A stretch of 17,756 bases of DNA from an uncultured Methanobrevibacter sp. (GCA_904501935.1 CAJGDA010000018.1:1-17756), one strand, 5' to 3'. Shown: positions 1 through 6,984, counted from the stretch's first letter. Notes: generated by a model from the letters alone, not told the origin. A program made the numbers and translations.

Positions 1-918
1 ATATATATGTTTTAAGCCAACTTCTTGACCGATGCAATTATTCAAATAGGTATATTCATAGCTTAAGGCACTGATTGCCTTATCACTTCTACCTAAAGCA
101 TTTTTAATGTCGCCCATATGTTTTGTTGCCTTGATTGCAATGTCGATAAATTCTTCTTCATCACCGCTATTGATAACGTCTCTTAGTTCAATGACTGAAT
201 CTGCCAGTGCATTCCTGATTTTAGGACCAAAACTGTTTCTGGATTGAATGTTGTAGGTTAAATATGGGTTTTGAGATACAATACGGGCTATCAAATCAAT
301 CATTAAATTGTAAATTGGACTTTCATAATCTTCAGTTTCTGATATGTCAACGCCTAACTTTTCAATTGCAGATGCTGCTGAAATAAATGAAAAGTGGGTT
401 AAAACCTGTACAATACTCATCATAAAATCATGATTTTCAGCAGTAGTTTCAATTATCCTCATATTTTTGCTTGCAAGGTAATTATAAACTTTGGGATACC
501 ATTTTCCTTTCTTATCTGCAGTCAAAACAATAACTTGATTGTCAAGGCGTGTTGTTCTCGGACCAAAAACGGGGTGTGTTGGAATATATTCTACAGTTTC
601 AGGCAAGGATTCGGCCATTGTTTTGGAAGGCTCTTCTTTGATTGAAGTTACATCAACCATTAGTGAACCGGTTTTCATAAATGGAGAAACTTCGCGAATA
701 ACTTCTGAAGTATATTGTATAGGTACGGAAATGACCAATATGTCACTGATATTGGCTAATCCTGCATTGGATTCTATATAATTCACACCTAATTCTTCAG
801 CTACACGCTTGCCTTTTTCATTATCGTGTCCTGTTATAAATACGTTAAATTCATCTCTGAAGTAGTAAACGAGGGTCTTACCTAATCCGTCACTACCCCC
901 AATTATTCCAACATTCAT
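1..918 (-). CDS. tyrA: Prephenate dehydrogenase (TyrA-like), 3' end outside window
   Basis: The frame is open on the minus strand from an ATG at 918 to the window edge, giving 306 residues with no stop, so the C-terminal part is missing. The N-terminus has a Rossmann dinucleotide-binding start (MNVGIIGGSDGLGKT), and an HPVFGPRT motif follows about residue 85-95, as in prephenate/arogenate dehydrogenases. A mainly helical dimerisation region comes after it. The enzyme oxidatively decarboxylates prephenate to 4-hydroxyphenylpyruvate in tyrosine synthesis, in the cytoplasm. Archaeal versions often carry an ACT domain at the C-terminus; whether this one does cannot be seen. An in-frame ATG at 927 would add three residues (MIK). 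The TATA box at 950-957 would place transcription start near 930, so the message has almost no leader with either start. The gene is divergent from pelA. Confidence 0.85.
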   Translation of the reverse strand, partial: MNVGIIGGSDGLGKTLVYYFRDEFNVFITGHDNEKGKRVAEELGVNYIESNAGLANISDILVISVPIQYTSEVIREVSPFMKTGSLMVDVTSIKEEPSKTMAESLPETVEYIPTHPVFGPRTTRLDNQVIVLTADKKGKWYPKVYNYLASKNMRIIETTAENHDFMMSIVQVLTHFSFISAASAIEKLGVDISETEDYESPIYNLMIDLIARIVSQNPYLTYNIQSRNSFGPKIRNALADSVIELRDVINSGDEEEFIDIAIKATKHMGDIKNALGRSDKAISALSYEYTYLNNCIGQEVGLKHIY

Positions 919-945
919 TTTAATCATTAATTAATTTAAATTAGA

Positions 946-958
946 ACGTATATATAAA
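946..958. promoter_or_regulatory. Shared TATA element between tyrA and pelA
   Basis: The run gtatatataaatt reads TTTATATA on the minus strand, about 25 bases before the expected tyrA start near 930. On the plus strand it reads TATATATAA, about 25-30 bases before the region just upstream of pelA. It is the only good TATA element in the 60-70 base divergent gap, so it may serve both directions. This is inferred from spacing only. Confidence 0.5.
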
Positions 959-990
959 TTATTAATATAGAAAAAATAGTTGTGAATATT

Positions 991-2052
991 ATGAAAATCA
1001 TAAAAGAAAATGAAAAAGAGGGGATTGTTGAGATTGTTCCCGAAACATTGGATGATTTATGGCATTTGTCCCACATTATAGAAGTTGGAGATAATGCTTC
1101 CTCAAAAACAACCAGACGTATCCAAGATACCAGTGGAGATAAGATTAGAGGTGATAGGGGAGTTAAAAAAACATTTTATTTAGGATTGGATATCGAAAAT
1201 GTTAGTTTTCATTTATTCACAGGAAAATTAAGATTGACAGGTGTCATTACAAGAGGACCTGAAGATTTGATACCTCTTGGATCACACCATACTTTGGAAG
1301 TCAAGCTCAACACACCGATAACTATCAAAAAGGAGCGATGGCCAAAATGGGCGATCAAAAGACTTAATCAAGCAATAGAAGCTTCTAAAAAATTGTCTGC
1401 AATAATCGTTGTTTTGGAAGACGATACCGCAACACTTGGGTTGATGAGGCAGTATGGAATTGAGTATTATGGTCCGATTAAAGGGAATGTGTCCGGCAAA
1501 AGAATAGTCGATAAAAACAGGCAGAAGAATATTGTCCAATTTTATGAAAAGGTTGTTGAATCAATTGAAAAATTCGATTCAATTCAAAATATCATTATTG
1601 CCGGGCCAGGCTTTGTTAAAAATGATTTTTATGACTATATTAAAGATAAACATGCTGATTTGGCAAAAATTTCGATTATTGAACCGACAGGGTCTGGCGG
1701 ACGTAATGGAATAAGTGAAGTTCTAAAAAAGGGGACTGTTGAAAAATTAACTTCTGAAAATAGGGTTGCCCTAGAAATGGGCGCTGTTGATAACCTGCTC
1801 ACTGAAATCGCTAAAAATTCATCAAAAGTAGCATACGGTTTGAGAGAAACTAAAAAGGCAGTTGATTTGGGTGCTGTTAGCCAATTATTAATATTGGACA
1901 CTAAAGTTGCAAGCGAAAATATGGGTGATGCAATGGACATGGTGGAGAACATGAAAGGTGATGTGATGGTTATTAGTAGTGAACATGAAGGCGGAAAACA
2001 ATTGGAAAGCTTAGGAGGTATGGCGGCTATTTTAAGATATGAAATTGCCTAA
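991..2052 (+). CDS. pelA: mRNA surveillance protein Pelota (aPelota/Dom34)
   Basis: Archaeal Pelota with 353 residues, the usual family length. It starts MKIIKENEKEGIVEI and goes on with the ETLDDLWHL segment typical of the Sm-like N-terminal domain (about 1-130). The central and C-terminal eRF1-like domains follow. The central domain has no GGQ peptide-release motif, as expected for Pelota rather than aRF1. The protein binds stalled ribosomes in the A site and, with ABCE1, splits them during no-go or non-stop decay. I chose ATG 991 over GTG 982 because the bases GTGA at 982-985 fit the archaeal Shine-Dalgarno consensus five bases before that ATG. The GTG is therefore probably part of the ribosome binding site. 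Pelota is monocistronic or leads into the cell-wall genes after a 46-base gap that carries a new TATA box. Confidence 0.95.
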   Translation: MKIIKENEKEGIVEIVPETLDDLWHLSHIIEVGDNASSKTTRRIQDTSGDKIRGDRGVKKTFYLGLDIENVSFHLFTGKLRLTGVITRGPEDLIPLGSHHTLEVKLNTPITIKKERWPKWAIKRLNQAIEASKKLSAIIVVLEDDTATLGLMRQYGIEYYGPIKGNVSGKRIVDKNRQKNIVQFYEKVVESIEKFDSIQNIIIAGPGFVKNDFYDYIKDKHADLAKISIIEPTGSGGRNGISEVLKKGTVEKLTSENRVALEMGAVDNLLTEIAKNSSKVAYGLRETKKAVDLGAVSQLLILDTKVASENMGDAMDMVENMKGDVMVISSEHEGGKQLESLGGMAAILRYEIA

Positions 2053-2056
2053 ATTA

Positions 2057-2068
2057 TTTATATTATAA
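2057..2068 (+). promoter_or_regulatory. Candidate TATA promoter for the mraY-like/murG-like pair
   Basis: The element tttatattataa lies about 30-40 bases before the ATG at 2099, in the 46-base gap after pelA. Transcription would start near 2088, leaving a short leader that holds the GTGA ribosome binding site at 2090-2093. Confidence 0.45.
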
Positions 2069-2098
2069 ACAATTAAAGATTATAATTAAGTGAGAAAT

Positions 2099-3064
2099 AT
2101 GTTCTATTCGTCAGTGATCATTGCATTTATAATGGTTTTAATTTTATCAGCAGTAGGTACTGCACTTTTAGATATAGTTTTTAGATTTTTAGGGAAGAGA
2201 GGTTATCTTGGTAACTTATATCCAAATGTAAGGGGAGGAACCCCTCGTGGAATTGGATTAGTTCCCTTTTTAATACTGTCTTTCTTCATGTTGCCCGGTT
2301 GCAACCTTCTTATATTAATAATCGGTATTTTTGCATTCATTGATGATGTTATAGGGCGCAGAAAATGCGAACCATTAGGTATTGAATGGGGTCAACTTTC
2401 AAGAGGTATCGGAATTATATTAGTAATCATTGTAGGTATTCTTGAAGGGTATTGGATTTCTGCTGTTTTCATCGCTCTTATGGTTCAGCCGTTAAATATT
2501 TCAGATATGCAACCAGGTTCAACTTGTCTTGTTACATTGATAATGAGTGTTGTAACTATTATTTTCATGTTAATCTTTGGTTCTCCTTACGTATCTGAAT
2601 TGCCGGCAGTTTATACTCCATTATTAATATTCTTCGTATGTTTAGGTTACAGCCCATTGGATTTCGCAGGAAAAATCATGTTGGGTGAAGTTGGAAATCA
2701 CACTTTTGGCGTTGCATTGGGTCTAGCTTTCTACATGGTTGGTGGATTATGGTCTGTAATTGTTCTTGGAATTATAACCACTGCATTAATCGCATTTATC
2801 AGAAGAAACAATTTGAGTGTATTCTTCAGAAATAAATTAAGAATTCCTAATCCTACCTTCGGCGATTACTTCATGGATGTGTTGACTGGTGGGGGATTAG
2901 GCGATTTATGTAGAAGGTGGCTTTTTAAAGATAAACAATATGTAGTTAGAAATCCGTTGTTAATTGCATTAGGATTTAGAAGATTATTATATAATCCATA
3001 TGCTTCACGTTCTAATACTTACGTTTCTAGAAATAAAATTCCAAGATTAAATAAAGGTGGATGA
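2099..3064 (+). CDS. MraY-like glycosyltransferase family 4 phosphotransferase (pseudomurein synthesis)
   Basis: Integral membrane protein of 321 residues with about nine to ten hydrophobic segments. Signature pieces of the polyprenyl-phosphate phosphosugar transferase family are visible: NVRGGTPRG (43-51), the FIDDVIG aspartate pair (D82-D83) and NISDMQPGS (133-141, in the position of the bacterial NxxDGLDG loop). A third motif is GEVGNHTFG (196-204, in the position of GDTGS). The bacterial HHH motif is not seen. By family knowledge it should transfer a sugar-phosphate-peptide or sugar-phosphate from UDP to a polyprenyl phosphate on the cytoplasmic face. In a pseudomurein-walled methanogen this is the likely first lipid-linked step. 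The MurG-like gene next to it supports that. ATG 2099 is preferred over GTG 2090 because GTGA at 2090 makes a ribosome binding site. The exact substrate is inferred. Confidence 0.85.
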   Translation: MFYSSVIIAFIMVLILSAVGTALLDIVFRFLGKRGYLGNLYPNVRGGTPRGIGLVPFLILSFFMLPGCNLLILIIGIFAFIDDVIGRRKCEPLGIEWGQLSRGIGIILVIIVGILEGYWISAVFIALMVQPLNISDMQPGSTCLVTLIMSVVTIIFMLIFGSPYVSELPAVYTPLLIFFVCLGYSPLDFAGKIMLGEVGNHTFGVALGLAFYMVGGLWSVIVLGIITTALIAFIRRNNLSVFFRNKLRIPNPTFGDYFMDVLTGGGLGDLCRRWLFKDKQYVVRNPLLIALGFRRLLYNPYASRSNTYVSRNKIPRLNKGG

Positions 3065-3068
3065 TTTT

Positions 3069-4118
3069 TTGAAGGCGCTATTTATAGTTACTGGAAGAGG
3101 ATTGGGTGGTGATGCAGCAATCGCTCTCAATACAATTAAAGCTCTTGAAAAAAGAGGAGTCGATTGTGAAGTTGCTTTGGATAAATCCGCTCCAGGAATA
3201 TTATTTGAAAAAAATGGTTATTCATGGTATAAAATTTCAATCCCTCAAGCAGGAGGACATGCCGCAACTAAGCTATCTGCTGCAAAAGGCGCTCTTAAAT
3301 TAATAGGTGCAACTTTTAAAGCAAGGTCTGCTATTAAAAAATCAGGTGCTGATTTTGTAGTGGGTGTTCTAGGAGGGGGCGCAATTGTTGGTTCATTAGG
3401 AGCAAAATTCGCTAGGAAACCTGCATTTTCATTAATTTCAACACCACTTGACTCAAAAGTATGTCCTAAATTTAATCAATGTTATATATTTCCGGAATTG
3501 GACAAATTTAGATTGGAAACTCTTCCAGAAAATATGGAAAAATCTTTTTATCCGATTTCTGATACTGCAGGCAATGGTGATGCGAACATTGCATTTTCAA
3601 AACTTAAGGAATTCCCTAATTTTGATGAAAATAAAAAAACTATCTTATTTTCGTCAGGTTCCTCTATTTTTAAAGGCATGATCGATGCAATTAATTTAGT
3701 TTCCAGGTGCACTGATGAATATAATCTGGTTTTAGTCGGTATTCCCTTAGAGGATGAGTATCTGGATGACATTGATAATGAAAAAATAATTTACACTGGC
3801 TACATTGATTGGATGAATCATTTATTTAAGTTTGTTGATTTGGCAGTTTTAACTGATGATGGTGTATCTCTTCAAGAAGCATTAACCTGTGAAAAGCCTA
3901 TTGTTACAGTTACAAGGGTAAAATGGGGAAGATATCAAAACATGGCAGGAATTTATAAAGGCGCCATTATCGAATCAGAAATTGATGATGTCTGCAGAAG
4001 CATTGATGAATCATTTAAAAACTATGATTCCCTAAAAGAAAGGGCTTTATTCTATGGGCAGGAAAGTTCACAAGCCGCTGACTATTTAGTCGATAGGATG
4101 TTAAAAAAATTAGAATAG
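3069..4118 (+). CDS. MurG-like glycosyltransferase (pseudomurein cell-wall synthesis)
   Basis: About 349 residues with a GT-B, MurG-like layout. The N-terminal domain begins KALFIVTGRGLGGDA, with a glycine-rich loop, and has a second one, VVGVLGGGAIVGS. A C-terminal half follows with FSSGSSIFKGM (nucleotide-sugar domain start) and DDGVSLQEALTCEKP, the region that contacts UDP-sugar in MurG-type enzymes. The likely role is adding a second sugar to the lipid-linked precursor made by the upstream MraY-like enzyme. I prefer a TTG start at 3069, preceded by AGGTGG at 3055-3060. A GTG at 3057 would give four extra residues (MDDF) and overlap the upstream stop, but that GTG is itself inside the ribosome binding site. 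The genes are therefore translationally close and surely cotranscribed. The gene ends in a shared terminator hairpin. Confidence 0.8.
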   Translation: MKALFIVTGRGLGGDAAIALNTIKALEKRGVDCEVALDKSAPGILFEKNGYSWYKISIPQAGGHAATKLSAAKGALKLIGATFKARSAIKKSGADFVVGVLGGGAIVGSLGAKFARKPAFSLISTPLDSKVCPKFNQCYIFPELDKFRLETLPENMEKSFYPISDTAGNGDANIAFSKLKEFPNFDENKKTILFSSGSSIFKGMIDAINLVSRCTDEYNLVLVGIPLEDEYLDDIDNEKIIYTGYIDWMNHLFKFVDLAVLTDDGVSLQEALTCEKPIVTVTRVKWGRYQNMAGIYKGAIIESEIDDVCRSIDESFKNYDSLKERALFYGQESSQAADYLVDRMLKKLE

Positions 4119-4134
4119 TGGTTATTATAACCAC
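4118..4134. terminator. Bidirectional hairpin terminator containing both stop codons
   Basis: GTGGTTA-TTA-TAACCAC is a perfect 7-bp stem with a 3-base loop. The plus-strand gene's stop (TAG, 4116-4118) touches the left arm. The minus-strand gene's stop (TAA, 4127-4125) is exactly the loop. A T-rich tract follows on the plus strand (ATATTTTTTATTATTTT), and T7 follows on the minus strand (reverse of 4101-4107). The layout fits termination in both directions. Confidence 0.7.
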
Positions 4135-5426
4135 ATATTTTTTATTATTTTATAATTTGAGTCTGTTGAAGGATGTATCTCTAAAAATTCTGAATAATCA
4201 TCTAATTCATAATCCATTCTCATTAGATAGGATAGATAGGCAACATCACTGGTGGATGATGGGGATATTTCATTAATTCTATTTATTTTATTGTTTTTCT
4301 TATCAAACTCCACTTCAGTATATCCTGTATCCATTGATAGTATATTCCAGAATGAATGAGGTCCTGCAATACCAGGAATTCCAATTGTTGCTTTATCTTC
4401 ATCAGGACATGTGGATTTTTCATTTTCGACAAAACTTACTTCCATGTTCAAACTTAATGTTTGAGGAATACAATTGTAGCTTACTTTATTTGAGTATCCT
4501 GCCATGTTTCTTGCAGCTGTGATACCTTCCATTCTAGCTACTGGTGTCAGCAAATATCCTCCGGTAACATCTCCTGCAGCATATACATTATCAACATTAG
4601 TTTTCATCATCTCGTTAACTTTAATTGTTTTATTAGGATTAAGTTCAACAAAACCTTCAGCAATTTCACTGTTAGGAGTTCTGCCGGTTGCAAAAAATGG
4701 TGTTCCCTCTAATTCTTCATTTTTGTCAGTTAATATTTTATCTTTAAAAGCTTCAGTGACATCTGTATTTTCATAAATATTGACATCAGGAATGATTTTT
4801 TCTAAAACATACCTTCTTGTATTTTCACTGATTCCCTTTAAGAATGTGCTTCTTGCAATGATGTTAACTTCACTGCCAAGTGTTGAGTAAATGTTTGCTA
4901 TTTCACAAGCAATTATCCCGCCGCCAACAATATTCAATTTTTCAGGAACCTCATCAAGCTTTAGAATATCCTTATTTGTCAATCCGAATTCTTTTCCTTT
5001 AATGTCTGGAATGAATGGGCGAGCTCCAGTTGCTATTAATAAGTTATCGTATTCAAAGCTTTCATTATTTACTTTAACAGCACCGTCTTCAATACTGGCC
5101 TCTCCGTAAATTATTTCATTGCCAAAGCTTTCATTTTCCATTTGGTTTAGTTCTCTTAGCATTTCTTGAGTTTCTATAATTTTTTCAACAATTTTTTCAT
5201 AAGAGACATCCATTTGACTTTTAATAAATCCATAACTGTTGAATTTATTGTTATAATCAATAAATTTTGTAATGTCTGTTAATGCACAAACAACCATACA
5301 ACCCTCATTTAGGCAAGTACCTGCAATGTGATTTTTTTCAATTAAAGTAACCTCTTCACCTAGTTTTCCAAGCTCTATGGAACCTAATCTTCCAGCAGGA
5401 CCGGAACCAATAACAATATTTTTCAT
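4125..5426 (-). CDS. Dihydrolipoamide dehydrogenase-like FAD disulfide oxidoreductase
   Basis: 433 residues, class I pyridine nucleotide-disulfide oxidoreductase. The N-terminus has the FAD-binding GSGPAG motif (7-12) ending in an acidic residue (E30). A redox cysteine pair CLNEGC follows (C38, C43). NAD(P)-binding IVGGGIIACEIA and the second FAD motif VYAAGDVTG are also present, and the C-terminal dimerisation domain ends with EIHPSTD (H418). The usual GCIPSKAL after the second cysteine reads GCMVVCAL, so the conserved lysine is absent and a third cysteine (C47) appears. The acid partner of the C-terminal histidine is an aspartate at +4 rather than a glutamate at +5. No 2-oxoacid dehydrogenase genes are nearby, so the physiological disulfide substrate is unknown. 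ATG 5426 is chosen because GGGTG lies six bases upstream; GTG 5435 is part of that site. Confidence 0.8.
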   Translation of the reverse strand: MKNIVIGSGPAGRLGSIELGKLGEEVTLIEKNHIAGTCLNEGCMVVCALTDITKFIDYNNKFNSYGFIKSQMDVSYEKIVEKIIETQEMLRELNQMENESFGNEIIYGEASIEDGAVKVNNESFEYDNLLIATGARPFIPDIKGKEFGLTNKDILKLDEVPEKLNIVGGGIIACEIANIYSTLGSEVNIIARSTFLKGISENTRRYVLEKIIPDVNIYENTDVTEAFKDKILTDKNEELEGTPFFATGRTPNSEIAEGFVELNPNKTIKVNEMMKTNVDNVYAAGDVTGGYLLTPVARMEGITAARNMAGYSNKVSYNCIPQTLSLNMEVSFVENEKSTCPDEDKATIGIPGIAGPHSFWNILSMDTGYTEVEFDKKNNKINRINEISPSSTSDVAYLSYLMRMDYELDDYSEFLEIHPSTDSNYKIIKNMWL

Positions 5427-5447
5427 TAAAAACACCCATTTAGATAA

Positions 5448-5457
5448 TTTTATATAA
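5448..5457 (-). promoter_or_regulatory. Candidate TATA promoter for the LPD-like gene
   Basis: On the minus strand the sequence reads TTATATAAAA about 22-31 bases before the ATG at 5426. The message would have a very short leader carrying the GGGTG ribosome binding site. The hypC promoter, probably aattaatatata at 5471-5482, faces the other way in the same gap. Confidence 0.45.
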
Positions 5458-5505
5458 TACTACCTTTGTAAATTAATATATAATTAAATTTTGGAGATAG
5501 TAATA

Positions 5506-5790
5506 ATGTGTATTGCAGCACCTGCTCAAGTTGTTGAAATTAATAGAGAAGAAAATACATTATTTGCTGACTTTGGTGGAGCAAGACAACAAGCTAAAAT
5601 GGATCTTTTACCTGATGTAGAAATTGGTGAGTATGTTTTAATCCATGCTGGTTATGCAATTGAAAAATTAAGTGAAGAAGCTGCTAAAGAATCTTTAGAA
5701 GCTTGGGAAGAACTTTTAGAATTCCTTGAAGAAGAAGACAAAGAAATGGAAAAAGCAAGAATGGAACATCTTGAAAAAATTAATCAATAA
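5506..5790 (+). CDS. hypC: Hydrogenase maturation chaperone HypC/HupF
   Basis: 94 residues. The N-terminus MCIAAPAQVVEI is the family signature; Cys2 is the residue that holds the Fe(CN)2CO precursor and the large-subunit apoprotein. YVLIHAGYAIEKL (about 45-57) is the second conserved block. The tail is long, acidic and probably helical (EEDKEMEKARMEHLEK). HypC works with HypD in [NiFe] hydrogenase assembly in the cytoplasm, needed for the several NiFe hydrogenases of hydrogenotrophic methanogens. The start must be the ATG at 5506, since the cysteine has to be residue 2. The site GGAGATAG lies just upstream at 5493-5500. No other hyp gene is in the window. Its last seven bases overlap the convergent downstream gene. 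Confidence 0.93.
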   Translation: MCIAAPAQVVEINREENTLFADFGGARQQAKMDLLPDVEIGEYVLIHAGYAIEKLSEEAAKESLEAWEELLEFLEEEDKEMEKARMEHLEKINQ

Positions 5791-6287
5791 ATGGACACTC
5801 TTGTTACTCCTTTTATTTTTAAAAATTCATTTATTAAATCGCCCTTAACGGGTTCTTCTGTTATGATTGTTAGAATTGGTGTTTGTTGAAGCTCGGTATC
5901 TTCTGCATAAGCTTGCCGAATATCAATTCCTTTTTCTGTAATTAAACTTGTGGTATTTGCAAGAATGCCTTCGCTATCGGATCCTACTTCTATTTCAATT
6001 ACTCCGAGGTCTAAATTTTTGGCAATATTTTTTAAAAGTGTTCCGGCAGGAATTATGTTGCTGAAGAGATTGTATAATTCTTCATCTTCTTTGATTATGT
6101 CAATTGTTGATTTAATGGCTCTTCTATCCACATCTGCTGCTGTAGCCAATGCTTTATCGCTAATTTTTAAATTGCCACAGTAAATTTTACCATCTTCATT
6201 TAAAGATAATCCTAATTCAATCATTTTTTCTGCAACTCTAATTCTTGCAGGGTATTTTTTGAATTTTTCATTAATTTTTTCCCACAT
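5784..6287 (-). CDS. ACT-domain regulator of amino acid metabolism (COG2061-like)
   Basis: 167 residues from the chosen ATG. The N-terminal half (MWEKINEKFKKYPARIRVAEKMIELGL) is helical and basic, like a small winged-helix or helix-turn-helix module, with a DVDRRAIKSTIDII segment that could be a recognition helix. The C-terminal 75 residues form an ACT-like domain (GVIEIEVGSDSEGILANTTSLITEKGIDIRQ), which binds amino acids as an allosteric sensor. The family is archaeal and annotated as a regulator of amino-acid metabolism; the target genes are unknown. Several in-frame ATGs exist (6287, 6296, 6299, 6320). I took 6287 because MWEKI is a typical family N-terminus, but the Shine-Dalgarno evidence is weak. 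The TATA-like TAATATATAT at 6341-6350 would start transcription near 6318. The 3' end overlaps hypC by seven bases. Confidence 0.75.
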   Translation of the reverse strand: MWEKINEKFKKYPARIRVAEKMIELGLSLNEDGKIYCGNLKISDKALATAADVDRRAIKSTIDIIKEDEELYNLFSNIIPAGTLLKNIAKNLDLGVIEIEVGSDSEGILANTTSLITEKGIDIRQAYAEDTELQQTPILTIITEEPVKGDLINEFLKIKGVTRVSIY

Positions 6288-6340
6288 TTTAATCATCATT
6301 CCAACTTTTTGTACATTCAAGTTTTATTATGTTGAATGTA

Positions 6341-6350
6341 ATATATATTA
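6341..6350 (-). promoter_or_regulatory. Candidate TATA promoter for the ACT-domain regulator
   Basis: On the minus strand TAATATATAT lies about 25-30 bases before 6318, upstream of all candidate start codons of the regulator. The rest of the stretch 6351-6479 holds only AT-rich sequence with T- and A-runs (for example the palindrome-like aaatattaaaaatattt near 6400-6415). I see no gene in it. Confidence 0.35.
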
Positions 6351-6479
6351 TTTATCATAAAAAAGGAAATCCTGCAGAATTGATGGGCATTGTAATGAAA
6401 TATTAAAAATATTTAAAAAGAATATCTCTTAGATAAAACTGTCATGTAATATGAAAATTCTTAAAAAAATAGTTTGGAG

Positions 6480-6554
6480 TAGGCTAGATGGGATTCGAAC
6501 CCATGACCTCCCGGTTATCAGCCGAGCGCGCTAACCAAGCTGTGCCACTAGCCT
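6480..6554 (-). tRNA. tRNA-Ile (anticodon GAT)
   Basis: Read on the minus strand, this folds as a complete cloverleaf. The acceptor stem AGGCTAG/CTAGCCT has 7 pairs. The D stem is GCAC/GCGC with one A-C mismatch and a GGTTAG loop. The anticodon stem CTCGG/CCGGG encloses the loop CTGATAA, with anticodon GAT at 6519-6517. The T stem ATGGG/CCCAT has the loop TTCGAAT. The discriminator is A and CCA is not encoded, so it must be added after transcription. GAT decodes AUC/AUU isoleucine codons. There is no intron. Confidence 0.96.
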
Positions 6555-6566
6555 ATGATAATTGTG

Positions 6567-6582
6567 TGACAGTTAACTGTCA
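6567..6582. repeat. 16-bp perfect palindrome in the tRNA-Ile upstream region
   Basis: TGACAGTTAACTGTCA is perfectly self-complementary. It lies 12 bases upstream of the tRNA 5' end, between the TATA-like element at 6586-6597 and the mature tRNA, about where transcription should begin. The half TGACAGTT occurs again on the same strand on the far side of the tRNA (about 6437-6444). It may be an operator or a processing element, or chance. Confidence 0.4.
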
Positions 6583-6585
6583 ACA

Positions 6586-6597
6586 CTTTTATATCTA
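6586..6597 (-). promoter_or_regulatory. TATA box of tRNA-Ile
   Basis: On the minus strand AGATATAAAAGT lies 32-43 bases before the mature tRNA end. That puts the predicted start near 6565-6570 and a 5' leader of about 12-15 bases for RNase P to remove. Confidence 0.5.
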
Positions 6598-6656
6598 TTT
6601 ATTGCTATATATAACTGTTTCGGTATTATATATGGAATTAATTAAATTTTAAAAAA

Positions 6657-6941
6657 TTATCTGTTAATCATTTCGTTAATGGAGTCTGCCATAGCATGTC
6701 CTTCAACGATAATTTTTGCATTTTCAATTCCTTCAACTTTTTCTGCTCTGATTTTAGCATCAGCAGCAATACGAGTGATACTCATACAACCTGGATTGGT
6801 TGGTTTAAGGATAATTTCAGCTTGATCGCCTTCAACAGTTATATTTTGTACAATGCCCATTTCTACAATACTTATTCCCATATGTGGGTCATTAATTACA
6901 GAAATAGCATCTTTAATATTATTAACTAAGTCTTCTGACAT
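6657..6941 (-). CDS. DUF59/MIP18-type iron-sulfur cluster assembly protein
   Basis: 94 residues, the usual size of a single-domain MIP18 (SufT/PaaD-like) protein. INDPHMGISIVEMGIVQNI (16-34) matches the family's DPE..IVDLGLI block. The second block is KPTNPGCMSITRIAADAK, with the conserved cysteine at C52. Members take part in Fe-S cluster assembly or transfer, probably in the cytoplasm. The ATG at 6941 has a good GGAGACG ribosome binding site eight bases upstream. It appears to be a single-gene unit. A TATA element (GTTTATAAATATC, 6985-6997, minus) is positioned for a start near 6965. Which target protein it serves cannot be told from this window. Confidence 0.88.
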   Translation of the reverse strand: MSEDLVNNIKDAISVINDPHMGISIVEMGIVQNITVEGDQAEIILKPTNPGCMSITRIAADAKIRAEKVEGIENAKIIVEGHAMADSINEMINR

Positions 6942-6984
6942 TTTTCGTCTCCTAATCTTTATTGTAATTATAGTTTTAAACTAA

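Noticed and set aside
430..781. Two plus-strand open frames of 71 and 80 codons
   Set aside because: They lie antisense to the well-supported prephenate dehydrogenase frame, show no family likeness and have no ribosome binding site.
6437..6582. An integration (att) site at the tRNA-Ile gene, suggested by TGACAGTT on both sides
   Set aside because: The repeat is only eight bases, no part of the tRNA 3' end is duplicated, and there is no integrase or foreign-looking gene nearby.
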